In this document: positions 8,853 through 16,198 of the stretch, piece by piece | How the letters are laid out: every line of letters starts with the position of its first letter | How positions within the stretch are numbered: position 1 is the stretch's first letter | Assembly: GCF_013041615.1 (NCBI RefSeq) | Contig: NZ_JABEPQ010000003.1 | Coordinates: 372,001 to 436,000, forward strand | DNA length: 64,000 nucleotides | DNA from: Knoellia koreensis | GTDB taxonomy: Bacteria > Actinomycetota > Actinomycetes > Actinomycetales > Dermatophilaceae | Reading direction: 5' to 3' | Position numbers and translations under genes: made by a program | The notes under the pieces: generated by a model | The model's input: the letters and a program-made list of their open reading frames with translations, nothing else | The model's database searches: none | What the model was told of the DNA's origin: nothing

Positions 8853-9721
8853 CCACCGTCCTGCCACTGGTCGGGCTGGCGGCGCTGGCGGTGCTGCTCA
8901 CCGGTCCGGCGCAGCGGCTCATGGCCCGGATGCACCGGTTCCGCCGTGCACCGCGTGAGGCGCTGCTGGTCTGGCAGGCGGTGTCGCTGGGTGGTGTGCT
9001 CGCGGCGCTGTCGCTCGCGCCGGCCTCGGTGGCCGGCTTCCGGGAGGCGCCGACGTGGCTCGTCTGGCTGGGGCTGCTCATCGCCGCGGCGATGGTGGCG
9101 CGGCTGCTGTGGTCCGGTCACACCGTCGGCTCAGGGATCCGCGCCGACCGGCGCCGCCACCGCGACCTCGTCGACCTGCTCGGCACCCACGCCGACCCCG
9201 TCCACGGCACCCAGGTGCGGGTGCTCGCCCACCCGACGCCGACGGCATACTGCCTGCCCGGTCTGCGTCGCCGGGTCGTCCTGAGCGAGGGCGCCCTCGC
9301 TGCGCTGCCCGCCGACGAGCTCACCGCCGTCCTCGCCCACGAGCGTGCCCACCTGCGGGCGCGGCACGACCTGGTGCTCGAGTTCTTCACGGTCCTGCAC
9401 CGGTCGGCCCCGCCGTGGCTGCGCGCCCCCGAGGCGCTGCGCGAGGTGCGGCTGCTCATCGAGGTGCTCGCCGACCGGGCGGCCCGCCGCACCGCCGGTG
9501 AGGTGCCGCTGGCCCGCGCCCTCGTGACGCTCGCGCGCGGCGTCCACCCGCAGGAGGCCCTGGGGGCCGGTGGTGGGTCCGGGGGCGAGTCGACCACCGT
9601 GGCGCGCATGGCACTGCTGGCCCAGCCGACCGCCGGGTTCGGAATGCGGCTCGTGATGACGGCGTTCGGGCTGGTGGTCGTGGCCGCCCCGGTGATCCTG
9701 CTGGTCATGACGCTGGTTTGA
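8849..9721 (+). CDS. M56-family membrane metallopeptidase (BlaR1-like, no sensor domain)
   Basis: The protein has the zinc-protease motif AHERAHLRARHD (HExxH with HERAH), with GALAALPADELTAVLAHERAH matching the BlaR1/MecR1 M56 block. Hydrophobic segments flank it, including one at the extreme C-terminus (LVVVAAPVILLVMTLV). It lacks the extracellular penicillin-binding domain of true BlaR1, as is usual for actinobacterial relatives. It should cleave or inactivate the BlaI protein encoded just upstream. The start is unclear: GTG 8891 is the first standard start, but the frame upstream encodes a good first membrane helix (TTVLPLVGLAALAVLL) beginning at a CTG at 8849 that overlaps the blaI stop and follows an AAGGGA site by 8 nt. 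I favour the CTG. Confidence 0.75.
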   Translation: MTTVLPLVGLAALAVLLTGPAQRLMARMHRFRRAPREALLVWQAVSLGGVLAALSLAPASVAGFREAPTWLVWLGLLIAAAMVARLLWSGHTVGSGIRADRRRHRDLVDLLGTHADPVHGTQVRVLAHPTPTAYCLPGLRRRVVLSEGALAALPADELTAVLAHERAHLRARHDLVLEFFTVLHRSAPPWLRAPEALREVRLLIEVLADRAARRTAGEVPLARALVTLARGVHPQEALGAGGGSGGESTTVARMALLAQPTAGFGMRLVMTAFGLVVVAAPVILLVMTLV

Positions 9722-9729
9722 ATGGAGGC

Positions 9730-10248
9730 ATGAGCGTGGACCGTCCCTACCGCGTCACCGTTGTCTGCACCGGGAACATCTGCCGGTCGCCGATGGGTGA
9801 GTTCGTGCTGCGTGAGCGGTTCGAAGAGGCCGGGCTGGGCGACCGGGTCGAGGTCGACTCGGCCGGCACGAGCAGCTGGGAGGTCGGCAACCCGGCGGAC
9901 CCGCGGACCCTCGATGTGCTGCGCCGCAACGGCCACGACGACTTCGGCGGTGAGGCGCACGTGGCGCGGCAGTTCGAGCGCAGCTGGTTCGGCGACGTCG
10001 ACCTCGTGCTGGCCGCGGACTCCGGCCACCTCAAGGCCCTGCAGCGGATGGCGCGCACCGACGAGGACCGCGCCAAGGTGCGCCTGCTGCGCTCGTTCGA
10101 CCCGGTGTCGGAGGGCGACGGCGAGCTCGACATGGACGACCCCTGGTACGGCGACGACGCCGCCTTCGACCAGACCTACGCCGAGGTGACGGCGGCGGCC
10201 GATGGCATCGTGGAGTACGTGCGGGCCGAGCTCAGCCGGAATAGTTGA
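9730..10248 (+). CDS. Low-molecular-weight protein-tyrosine phosphatase
   Basis: This is a cytoplasmic phosphatase of about 172 residues. The P-loop CTGNICRS (C-x5-R; nucleophile Cys13) lies at the N-terminus, and the general-acid loop is DDPWYG near residues 138-143. Such enzymes dephosphorylate tyrosine kinases of polysaccharide export or act in stress responses; the substrate cannot be read from the sequence. The start could be the ATG at 9730 or the GTG at 9736; the GGAGG at 9724-9728 is only 1 nt from the ATG but 7 nt from the GTG, so the GTG is mechanically better. It follows the M56 gene by a few bases and may be co-transcribed. Confidence 0.9.
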   Translation: MSVDRPYRVTVVCTGNICRSPMGEFVLRERFEEAGLGDRVEVDSAGTSSWEVGNPADPRTLDVLRRNGHDDFGGEAHVARQFERSWFGDVDLVLAADSGHLKALQRMARTDEDRAKVRLLRSFDPVSEGDGELDMDDPWYGDDAAFDQTYAEVTAAADGIVEYVRAELSRNS

Positions 10249-10272
10249 ATCCAAAACTAAGTTGATGGGGGC

Positions 10273-10680
10273 ATGACCACGATGACGAACACCAGCCCCT
10301 TCGAGCTGCGGCTCACCTGGGCCCGCAGCCTGTTCGAGCACGGCGACTACGCCGCGGCCGCGACTGCGCTCGTCGAGCTCGTGGACGAGGCCCGCGAGTC
10401 CGAGATGATGCACGGCACCACCGAGCTGCGCGAGATGCTCGCCCGCGCCTACTTCGGCTCCGCCCAGCTGGGCCGCGCCGAGGCCACGCTGCGCGACCTG
10501 GTCGCCGACGTGCCCACCGACGCCTACGCCCACCTGCTGCTCGGGCGCACGCTGCAGCGTCAGGCCCGCCACGACGAGGCGCGTCAGCACCTCGCGCTGG
10601 CCGAGGTCCTGGGCGACTACGAGCGCCCGGGGGCCTACGGCGAGACCCCGCGCGACGACGCGTCGTCCGACGACGCTTGA
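10273..10680 (+). CDS. Small tetratricopeptide-repeat protein
   Basis: The 135 residues form a chain of amphipathic helix pairs with TPR character: LRLTWARSLFEHGDYAAAATALVELV, ELREMLARAYFGSAQLGRAEATLRDLV and AYAHLLLGRTLQRQARHDEARQHLALAE. There is no signal or catalytic motif, so it is likely a cytoplasmic scaffold of unknown partner. An ATG at 10282 is an alternative start and is better spaced from the GGGGG at 10267-10271. The preceding 24 bp are unusually AT-rich (CCAAAACTAAGTT) and may hold a promoter. The C-terminal tail is acidic and Ser/Asp rich. Confidence 0.75.
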   Translation: MTTMTNTSPFELRLTWARSLFEHGDYAAAATALVELVDEARESEMMHGTTELREMLARAYFGSAQLGRAEATLRDLVADVPTDAYAHLLLGRTLQRQARHDEARQHLALAEVLGDYERPGAYGETPRDDASSDDA

Positions 10681-10683
10681 GCC

Positions 10684-12099
10684 ATGCCTGACTACGGGCA
10701 GGAGCTGCGGTTCGGGATCTTCCCGGCCCCGGACGCCGACGCGGTCGACCAGGTCGTCGAGCTGAGCGAGGCGGCAGACGTCGCCGGGCTCGACTACGTC
10801 ACCATCCAGGACCACCCCTACAACGCGCGTCAGGTGGACGCCTGGACGCTCCTGTCCTTCATCGGCGCGCGCACGTCACAGATCCGGTTGGCGCCCAACG
10901 TCGCCAACCTCCCGCTCCGCCCGCCGGTGGTGCTGGGCCGAAGTGTCGCCACACTGGACCGGCTCACCGGCGGACGGGCGGAGCTGGGCATCGGCACCGG
11001 CGCCTTCTGGGATGCGATCGTCGCCGCCGGCGGGCCGCGTCGGTCGCCGGGTGAGTCGATCAAGGCGCTCGAGGAGGGCATCGCAATCCTGCGCGGCGTC
11101 TGGGCCGGGTCGGGGTCGGTCAACGTCGACGGCGAGCACTACCAGGTGAAGGGCCTGCATTCCGGGCCGTCACCCGTGCATCCCGTCGAGATCTGGGTCG
11201 GCGCCTACAAGCCGCGCATGCTGCGCCTCACCGGTCGCCTCGCCGACGGCTGGCTGCCGTCGATGGGGTATGCCGACCCGCCCGCCTTGGGTGCCCTCAG
11301 TGAGCAGATCGACGCGGCGGCGTTGGCGGCCGGGCGCGATCCCGCCGCAGTCCGACGGCTCTACAACGTCTTCGGCCTCGAGGCCGAGGCCCTGGCCGAG
11401 CTCGCCCTCGAACAGGGCATGAGCACCTTCATCACCGGCGTCGGGTCGGTGCGCGACGTGCAGCGGTTCGCGGCGGAGACCGCGCCGGCGGTGCGCGAGC
11501 TGGTCGATGCCGAGCGGGCACGCCGGGCGAGCCAGCCCGAGGAGGCGAGCACGCGGCATACCGTGACGACGTCGGCGACCGCCACGGAAACTGTTGCGGC
11601 ACAAGCCAAGTCAGCCGAACCGCACGCCGGCTCCGGCGCCCACCTCGTGGAGATCCACGATGGCCTGCGGGCCGAGCTGGCACAGCTGCGCGACATCGTG
11701 CAGCAGGTGATGGCCGGCGAGGAGCAGGCCCACCGCGCGCGCAACATCATCAACGAGCTCACCATGCGCCAGAACAACTGGACGCTCGGCGCCTACTGCG
11801 CGCAGTACTGCCGGTTCGTCACCGGGCACCACACGCTCGAGGACCGCTCGATCTTCCCGCACCTGCGGCGCAGCGACCCGGCGCTCACGCCCGTCATCGA
11901 CCGGCTCGAGCAGGAGCACGTCGTCATCCACGACATCCTCGAGCAGCTCGACGACGCGCTGGTCGGCCTGGTGTCCGGCGGCTCGGGAACTGCTGAGCTG
12001 CAACGGGTCGTCGACCGGCTGAGCGACGACCTGCTGGCGCACCTGTCCTACGAGGAGGAGCACCTCGTGGGGGCGCTGGACCGGTACGGCTTCCAGTAG
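10684..12099 (+). CDS. Luciferase-like monooxygenase fused to a hemerythrin domain
   Basis: Residues 1 to about 280 form an LLM-class flavin-dependent oxidoreductase (TIM barrel with LAPNVANLPLRPPVVLGRSVATLDRLTGGRAELGIGTG and WVGAYKPRMLRLTGRLADGWLPS, F420- or FMN-binding type). After a low-complexity linker (about 285-320), residues 320-471 are a hemerythrin HHE four-helix bundle: IHDGLRAEL, GHHTLEDRSIFPHL, EQEHVVIHDIL and HLSYEEEHL give the His/Glu ligands for a di-iron site. The two domains are usually separate proteins. A likely reading is a redox enzyme with an O2-, NO- or iron-sensing module, but the reaction is unknown. The linker contains the 19-bp repeat shared with cydD. It starts 3 bp after the TPR gene, so both are probably in one operon. 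Confidence 0.85.
   Translation: MPDYGQELRFGIFPAPDADAVDQVVELSEAADVAGLDYVTIQDHPYNARQVDAWTLLSFIGARTSQIRLAPNVANLPLRPPVVLGRSVATLDRLTGGRAELGIGTGAFWDAIVAAGGPRRSPGESIKALEEGIAILRGVWAGSGSVNVDGEHYQVKGLHSGPSPVHPVEIWVGAYKPRMLRLTGRLADGWLPSMGYADPPALGALSEQIDAAALAAGRDPAAVRRLYNVFGLEAEALAELALEQGMSTFITGVGSVRDVQRFAAETAPAVRELVDAERARRASQPEEASTRHTVTTSATATETVAAQAKSAEPHAGSGAHLVEIHDGLRAELAQLRDIVQQVMAGEEQAHRARNIINELTMRQNNWTLGAYCAQYCRFVTGHHTLEDRSIFPHLRRSDPALTPVIDRLEQEHVVIHDILEQLDDALVGLVSGGSGTAELQRVVDRLSDDLLAHLSYEEEHLVGALDRYGFQ
11545..11563 (+). repeat. 19-bp copy of the GCGGCATACC repeat in an interdomain linker
   Basis: GCGAGCACGCGGCATACCG is identical to 6771-6789 in cydD and encodes ASTRHT in the linker between the luciferase-like and hemerythrin domains. 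The two host genes are unrelated, so the identity is at DNA level. Confidence 0.75.
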
Positions 12100-12104
12100 G
12101 GCCG

Positions 12105-12581
12105 TCAGCGCTCGGCGAGCTCGCGGATGCGTCCCAGCGACCGGCGCATGCCGTCCTCGAGCTCGACGGTGTGCTCGGGGTTGCCGCCGAGGAGCAGTTC
12201 GGTGAAGCGGGCGGCAAAGTCCTTGACGCCGTGCGGAGTTCGGCGCCGTGAGGTGAGCCGCGTGGTGCCCGAGCCGGTCGGTTCGAGGTCGTAGGACCAG
12301 AGCGCGTCGTTGTCGAGGACGCGCCACTCGATGCGCCGGCCGACGTCGTATGCCGTGACTCGGGACCGCGTCGGCCACACCATGAGCCCGCGCCGGTTGA
12401 CCCCGACGAAGCGGGTGCCGACACCGACCGCCCCGTCGCCGAGGACGACCACCTTGCGGCACTCCGGTGACCACTCGCCGGTGCGGCGCACGTCGGAGAC
12501 GACCTCCCAGACGCGCTCAGGCGGTGCGGCGATCTCGACCGACGCGTCCAGTGGGCGGGTGGTGTAGGGCATACGCGGCAT
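12105..12581 (-). CDS. SRPBCC-superfamily (polyketide cyclase/START-like) protein
   Basis: This 158-residue cytoplasmic protein has the SRPBCC opening strand and helix (DASVEIAAPPERVWEVVSDVRRTGEWSPEC), followed by alternating beta strands and a long C-terminal helix (GMRRSLGRIRELAE). The family binds lipids or hydrophobic ligands in a deep cavity; the ligand is unknown. An internal ATG 9 bases further in (MPYTTRPL) is an equally good start, and both ATGs sit in copies of the CGGCAT motif. It converges with the preceding gene (5 bp apart) and diverges from purB. Confidence 0.78.
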   Translation of the reverse strand: MPRMPYTTRPLDASVEIAAPPERVWEVVSDVRRTGEWSPECRKVVVLGDGAVGVGTRFVGVNRRGLMVWPTRSRVTAYDVGRRIEWRVLDNDALWSYDLEPTGSGTTRLTSRRRTPHGVKDFAARFTELLLGGNPEHTVELEDGMRRSLGRIRELAER

Positions 12582-12634
12582 CGTGGCACACCTCGCGTCC
12601 GGAGCACGCCCTCGGCTCTGGGAGACTGTGGGTC

Positions 12635-14050
12635 ATGGCTTCGCTTGCTGACGCGACCCCACCCATCGCCCTCGGGGCACTCGACGGCCGCTACCGCGGC
12701 GCGGTGGCGCCGCTCGTCGACCACCTCTCCGAGCCTGCGCTCAACCGCGAGCGGGTGCGGGTCGAGGTCGAGTGGCTGGTCTTCCTCACCACCCATGGTG
12801 TGGTGCCGGGTGTCCGGTCGCTGACCGAGGCGGAGCAGACCGCGCTGCGGCAGGTGGTCGAGGACTTCGGGGCCGACGAGATCGCCGAGCTGGCGGAGAT
12901 CGAGCGCGAGACCCAGCACGACGTGAAGGCGGTCGAGTACTTCCTCAAGCGCCGGCTGTCGGCGATCGCGCCCGACGAGTCCGACCGGGGGCTGGCCGAG
13001 CTGATCCACTTCTGCTGCACCAGCGAGGACATCAACAACCTGTCCTACGCGCTGATGGTGAAGGGGGCCGTCGAGCAGGTGTGGCTGCCGCGCGCCACCG
13101 CACTGGTAGAGACCGTGGCGACGATGGCGTCCGACCTGCGCGACGTGCCGTTGCTGGCGCACACCCACGGGCAGCCGGCGACCCCGACGACGATGGGCAA
13201 GGAGCTGGCCGTCCTCGCGCACCGGTTGGGCCGGCAGCTGCGCCGCATCCGGGGCGCTGAGTACCTCGGCAAGCTCAACGGTGCCACTGGCACGTTCGGT
13301 GCCCACCTGGCTGCCGTGCCCGGTGCGGACTGGCCTGAGCTGAGCCGCGAGTTTGTGGAATCCCTTGGGCTGCAGTGGAACCCGCTCACCACCCAGATCG
13401 AGTCACACGACTGGCAGGCCGAGCTCTACGCCGATGTCGCCCGGTTCAACCGGGTGCTGCACAACCTGTGCACCGACGTCTGGACCTACATCTCGATGGG
13501 CTACTTCGCGCAGGTCCGCGGCCAGGGCACCGTCGGCTCGTCGACGATGCCGCACAAGGTCAACCCGATCCGGTTCGAGAACGCCGAGGCCAACCTCGAG
13601 GTCAGCAACGCGCTGCTCGACGTGCTCGGCTCGACACTGGTGCAGTCGCGGTTGCAGCGCGATCTCACGGACTCCTCGATGCAGCGCAACATCGGGTCCG
13701 CGTTCGGCCACTCGCTGCTCGCGATCGACAACGTGGCGCGCGGACTCGCCGGACTCGACGCGGTGCCTGCGGCGATGGCCGCCGACCTCGACGCCAACTG
13801 GGAGGTGCTCGGCGAGCCTGTGCAGTCGGCGATGAGAGCCCTTGGGGCACAAGGGGTTCCGGGCATGGAGGAGCCCTACGAGCGGCTCAAGGAGCTCACC
13901 CGAGGTCGCCGCATCAACGGGGACGACCTGCGCGAGTTCATCGCCAAGCTGGGGCTGCCGGACGATGTCGCGGCGCGGCTGTCGGCGATGACTCCGGCCA
14001 CCTACGTCGGGGCGGCACCGCAGCTGGTCGACTACCTCGACGCCGACTGA
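12635..14050 (+). CDS. purB: Adenylosuccinate lyase
   Basis: PurB (471 residues) catalyses two fumarate-releasing steps of purine synthesis: SAICAR to AICAR and adenylosuccinate to AMP. The fumarase/aspartase-superfamily signature GSSTMPHKVNP and the blocks HTHGQPATPTTMGKEL and CTSEDINNLSYA are intact. The frame is open well upstream, but the ATG at 12635 gives the family N-terminus (ALGALDGRYRGAVAPL). It lacks a clear ribosome-binding site; GAGACT 7 nt upstream is a near match to the TAnnnT boxes seen at leaderless genes here. It stands alone among purine genes in this window. Confidence 0.95.
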   Translation: MASLADATPPIALGALDGRYRGAVAPLVDHLSEPALNRERVRVEVEWLVFLTTHGVVPGVRSLTEAEQTALRQVVEDFGADEIAELAEIERETQHDVKAVEYFLKRRLSAIAPDESDRGLAELIHFCCTSEDINNLSYALMVKGAVEQVWLPRATALVETVATMASDLRDVPLLAHTHGQPATPTTMGKELAVLAHRLGRQLRRIRGAEYLGKLNGATGTFGAHLAAVPGADWPELSREFVESLGLQWNPLTTQIESHDWQAELYADVARFNRVLHNLCTDVWTYISMGYFAQVRGQGTVGSSTMPHKVNPIRFENAEANLEVSNALLDVLGSTLVQSRLQRDLTDSSMQRNIGSAFGHSLLAIDNVARGLAGLDAVPAAMAADLDANWEVLGEPVQSAMRALGAQGVPGMEEPYERLKELTRGRRINGDDLREFIAKLGLPDDVAARLSAMTPATYVGAAPQLVDYLDAD

Positions 14051-14059
14051 GCGCCGGCC

Positions 14060-14401
14060 ATGGTCGCGTTCGGGTGGCTGGTGCTCGCCCTGGTGTTCGT
14101 CGACGAGGTCCTGGCGGCCGTGGCTGCGGGCGTGTGGGGCCGGTATGCCGGTGGGTGGGCGCTCGCGGTCCTCGCGCCTCTCGTCGTGGTCACCGTCTGG
14201 TGGGCGTTCGCCTCACCGAAGGCCCCCTACTCCGGGCCGGTCACGCGACCGGTGGTGAAGGTGATCGTCTTCGGGCTCGCCACGGTCGGGCTGTGGGTGG
14301 CAGGTCACCACACGGCCGCGGTCTGGTTCCTCGCCTTCTCGGTCGTGGTGAACGCACTGGCTCAGCTGCCGCTCATCCGTGCCCTGACGGCCTCAGCCTG
14401 A
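14060..14401 (+). CDS. YrdB-family (DUF2568) membrane protein
   Basis: The 113-residue protein has four hydrophobic segments (about 4-24, 32-50, 68-84 and 87-105) with the family landmark WWAFASPKAP between helices two and three. Function is unknown. It starts 9 bp after purB and is probably read with it. Its 3' end overlaps the convergent gene on the other strand by 9 bp. Confidence 0.8.
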   Translation: MVAFGWLVLALVFVDEVLAAVAAGVWGRYAGGWALAVLAPLVVVTVWWAFASPKAPYSGPVTRPVVKVIVFGLATVGLWVAGHHTAAVWFLAFSVVVNALAQLPLIRALTASA

Positions 14402-15061
14402 AGGGAATCGGGGTTCCCACGGCACGGCGGCGAAGGTGCGCCGACCCCAGTCGAGCATGACGGCGAGGTAGGCCAACCCGGCCAGGACTCCCGCAAGGGC
14501 GACGACCGGGGTGCTGCCGCCGACGGCGTCGGCCACGAGGGCGCCCAGCGTGCCTGCGACGATCGAGTTGACCGCCGCCAGGAAGATGGACGTGCTCGCT
14601 GCGACGTGGGAGAAGACCGACCGACGCCACCCCATGGTGTAGGACCGCATCAGCCCGGTCAGGTCGTCGTTCGCGGAGGTGACGAGGTAGCGCTCGATGC
14701 CCGGGTCGAGCTCGAGGTAGGCCGCCCGCAGCCGGTTCATGCCCAGCAGCATCGCGGCGTCGTCGGAGCTGGCGTTGTGCACCCTGGCCACCGTGAGGGT
14801 GCCGAGGATGAGCGACGACGAGGCCAGCCCGATCGCCATGACATGGAACGGCTTTCCGAAACCCGACGCCTGCGCCACCAGGGCAAGCACAACCAGCGAG
14901 GCCGAGGTGACGGTGAGGTGGATCGTGATGCGGCTCATCACCTCGCCCCACGTCATGCTGCGGGTGGCGAGCAACGACCAGTGCTCGGTCGCCAGGATCT
15001 GGGCACGGACGGCGGCTGCTGGCACCATCGCGGGCGCCGGCGTCGGTGCGGGTTCGGACAT
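14393..15061 (-). CDS. Membrane protein of unknown function
   Basis: I do not recognise this 222-residue protein. After a Pro/Ala-rich N-terminus (1-20) it has two hydrophobic segments (about 51-69 and 72-93), a polar middle with LRAAYLELDPGIERYLVTSANDD, and two more hydrophobic segments near 150-175 and 180-205. The topology suggests a four-helix inner-membrane protein with a cytoplasmic helical loop. A purine-rich GGAGAGGACGGAGAG stretch upstream gives a ribosome-binding site. It diverges from the damaged YjbR-like gene. Confidence 0.7.
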   Translation of the reverse strand: MSEPAPTPAPAMVPAAAVRAQILATEHWSLLATRSMTWGEVMSRITIHLTVTSASLVVLALVAQASGFGKPFHVMAIGLASSSLILGTLTVARVHNASSDDAAMLLGMNRLRAAYLELDPGIERYLVTSANDDLTGLMRSYTMGWRRSVFSHVAASTSIFLAAVNSIVAGTLGALVADAVGGSTPVVALAGVLAGLAYLAVMLDWGRRTFAAVPWEPRFPSG

Positions 15062-15143
15062 GGTCGGCTCTCCGTCCTCTCCTCCTCCGCCAGTAGAGCC
15101 CGCAGGCAGCCGGCGGCGCCTCCGTCAACTGACGCAGCCCAGC

Positions 15144-15508
15144 GGCATACCCGAGACATCTCGGGCACGTCCTGGGGCGACCGACCGTCGTACAAGGTGC
15201 GCGGCAAGGCGTTCGTGATCTACCGCGAGCCGCGGCCGGACGCGGACGACGAGGCAACGGGCGAACGGATGGACGACGTCGTGGTGTTCTCCACGCCGGA
15301 CGACGAGACCAAGCGCGCACTGATCGAGTCGGACGGGCCGTGGTTCACGACACCGCACTTCGACGGCTACCGCGCGGTGCTGCTGCGGTTGCGCAACCTC
15401 GGCGCGGTGACCCGCGACGAGCTCGCCGAGGTGGTCACCGACGCATGGCTGGCGCGGGCGCCCGAGCGGCTGGCGAAGGAGTTCCTCGCCGAGGGGTCCG
15501 GCGGCTGA
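15144..15508 (+). pseudogene. MmcQ/YjbR-family protein with a disrupted 5' end
   Basis: From GTSWGDRPSYKVRGKAFVIY onward the sequence is a normal MmcQ/YjbR protein (small DNA-binding-like fold; HFDGYRAVLLRL and WLARAPERLAKEFL are typical). Family members normally read PETS(x)GTSWGD at this point. Here PETS is present but in a frame one base off from GTSWGD, and no ATG, GTG or TTG lies upstream in the GTSWGD frame before the divergent gene. The first usable start would be the GTG at 15197, which would remove the N-terminal third. A one-base deletion near 15160-15166 is the simplest explanation. It may be a pseudogene, a sequencing error, or a truncated gene. Confidence 0.55.
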
Positions 15509-15514
15509 TCCTGC

Positions 15515-16159
15515 TCAGACGGTGACGTCGCCGGTCGGGGTGTCGAAGGTGACCGACAGGAGCCCGGGGGTGCCGCGCGGAGCGACGAACGTGAAGTCGA
15601 TGACCGACGAGGTCGCGTTGGCCGGCAGGTCGAGCCAGTCGCGCACCCGGTCGGGGTCGCCGGCGATCTCGAGGCTCTCGATGGTGACTTCGGTGTGCGC
15701 GCCCACCGACGGGTGCACGGACGGGTCGGCCCACTGGACGAAGAACGGGAGCTGCGGGTCGGCCATGAGTCCCTTGACGCCGAGCTGGCGCCACTTGATC
15801 TCGACGCCGTCGGGGCGGTGCCGGTTGCCCTCGACCGACTCGCGGCCGATGCGCTGCTCGAACGGGGTGATGTCGTCGACCGCGATGACCCAGCCGAGCC
15901 AGCCACCGCCGGCCTCGGAGCGGGCGCGGACGGCCTGTCCGAACGGGGCCTTGTCCGACGCGGGGTGGTCGAGCACCTCGACGACCTCGACGTAGCGCTC
16001 GTGGGCGAGCGGGAGGATCACGTTGCGAGTACCAAAGCGCGGGTGGATGCCGCCATCGACCGGTTCGACACCGATCAGCTTGGCCAGGCGTTCCGCGGTC
16101 GCCTGCAAACCGTCGTGCTCCGCCGCATACGACACATGGTCAACTCGCATACCGAACAT
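15515..16159 (-). CDS. VOC/glyoxalase-like domain protein
   Basis: The 214-residue protein begins with RVDHVSYAAEHDGLQATAERLAKLIGVEPVDGGIHPRFGTRNVIL, the opening beta-alpha-beta module of a glyoxalase-like (Glyoxalase_3 type) fold, and a second module starts near residue 130 (EVTIESLEIAGDPDRVRDWL). VOC proteins are metal-dependent lyases, isomerases or binding proteins; the His at the start (VDHVSY) is a likely ligand, but the substrate is unknown. An in-frame ATG three residues in (MRVDHVSY) is an alternative start. It converges with the YjbR remnant. Confidence 0.75.
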   Translation of the reverse strand: MFGMRVDHVSYAAEHDGLQATAERLAKLIGVEPVDGGIHPRFGTRNVILPLAHERYVEVVEVLDHPASDKAPFGQAVRARSEAGGGWLGWVIAVDDITPFEQRIGRESVEGNRHRPDGVEIKWRQLGVKGLMADPQLPFFVQWADPSVHPSVGAHTEVTIESLEIAGDPDRVRDWLDLPANATSSVIDFTFVAPRGTPGLLSVTFDTPTGDVTV

Positions 16160-16198
16160 CGTGACACACGGTGCGCAGTGCTCCTGACACGGGTGGGG

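Noticed and set aside
8418-9721. BlaI plus M56 protease as a beta-lactam resistance locus
   Set aside because: No beta-lactamase or penicillin-binding protein gene is present, and the protease lacks a sensor domain. The operators are in the cyd promoter instead.
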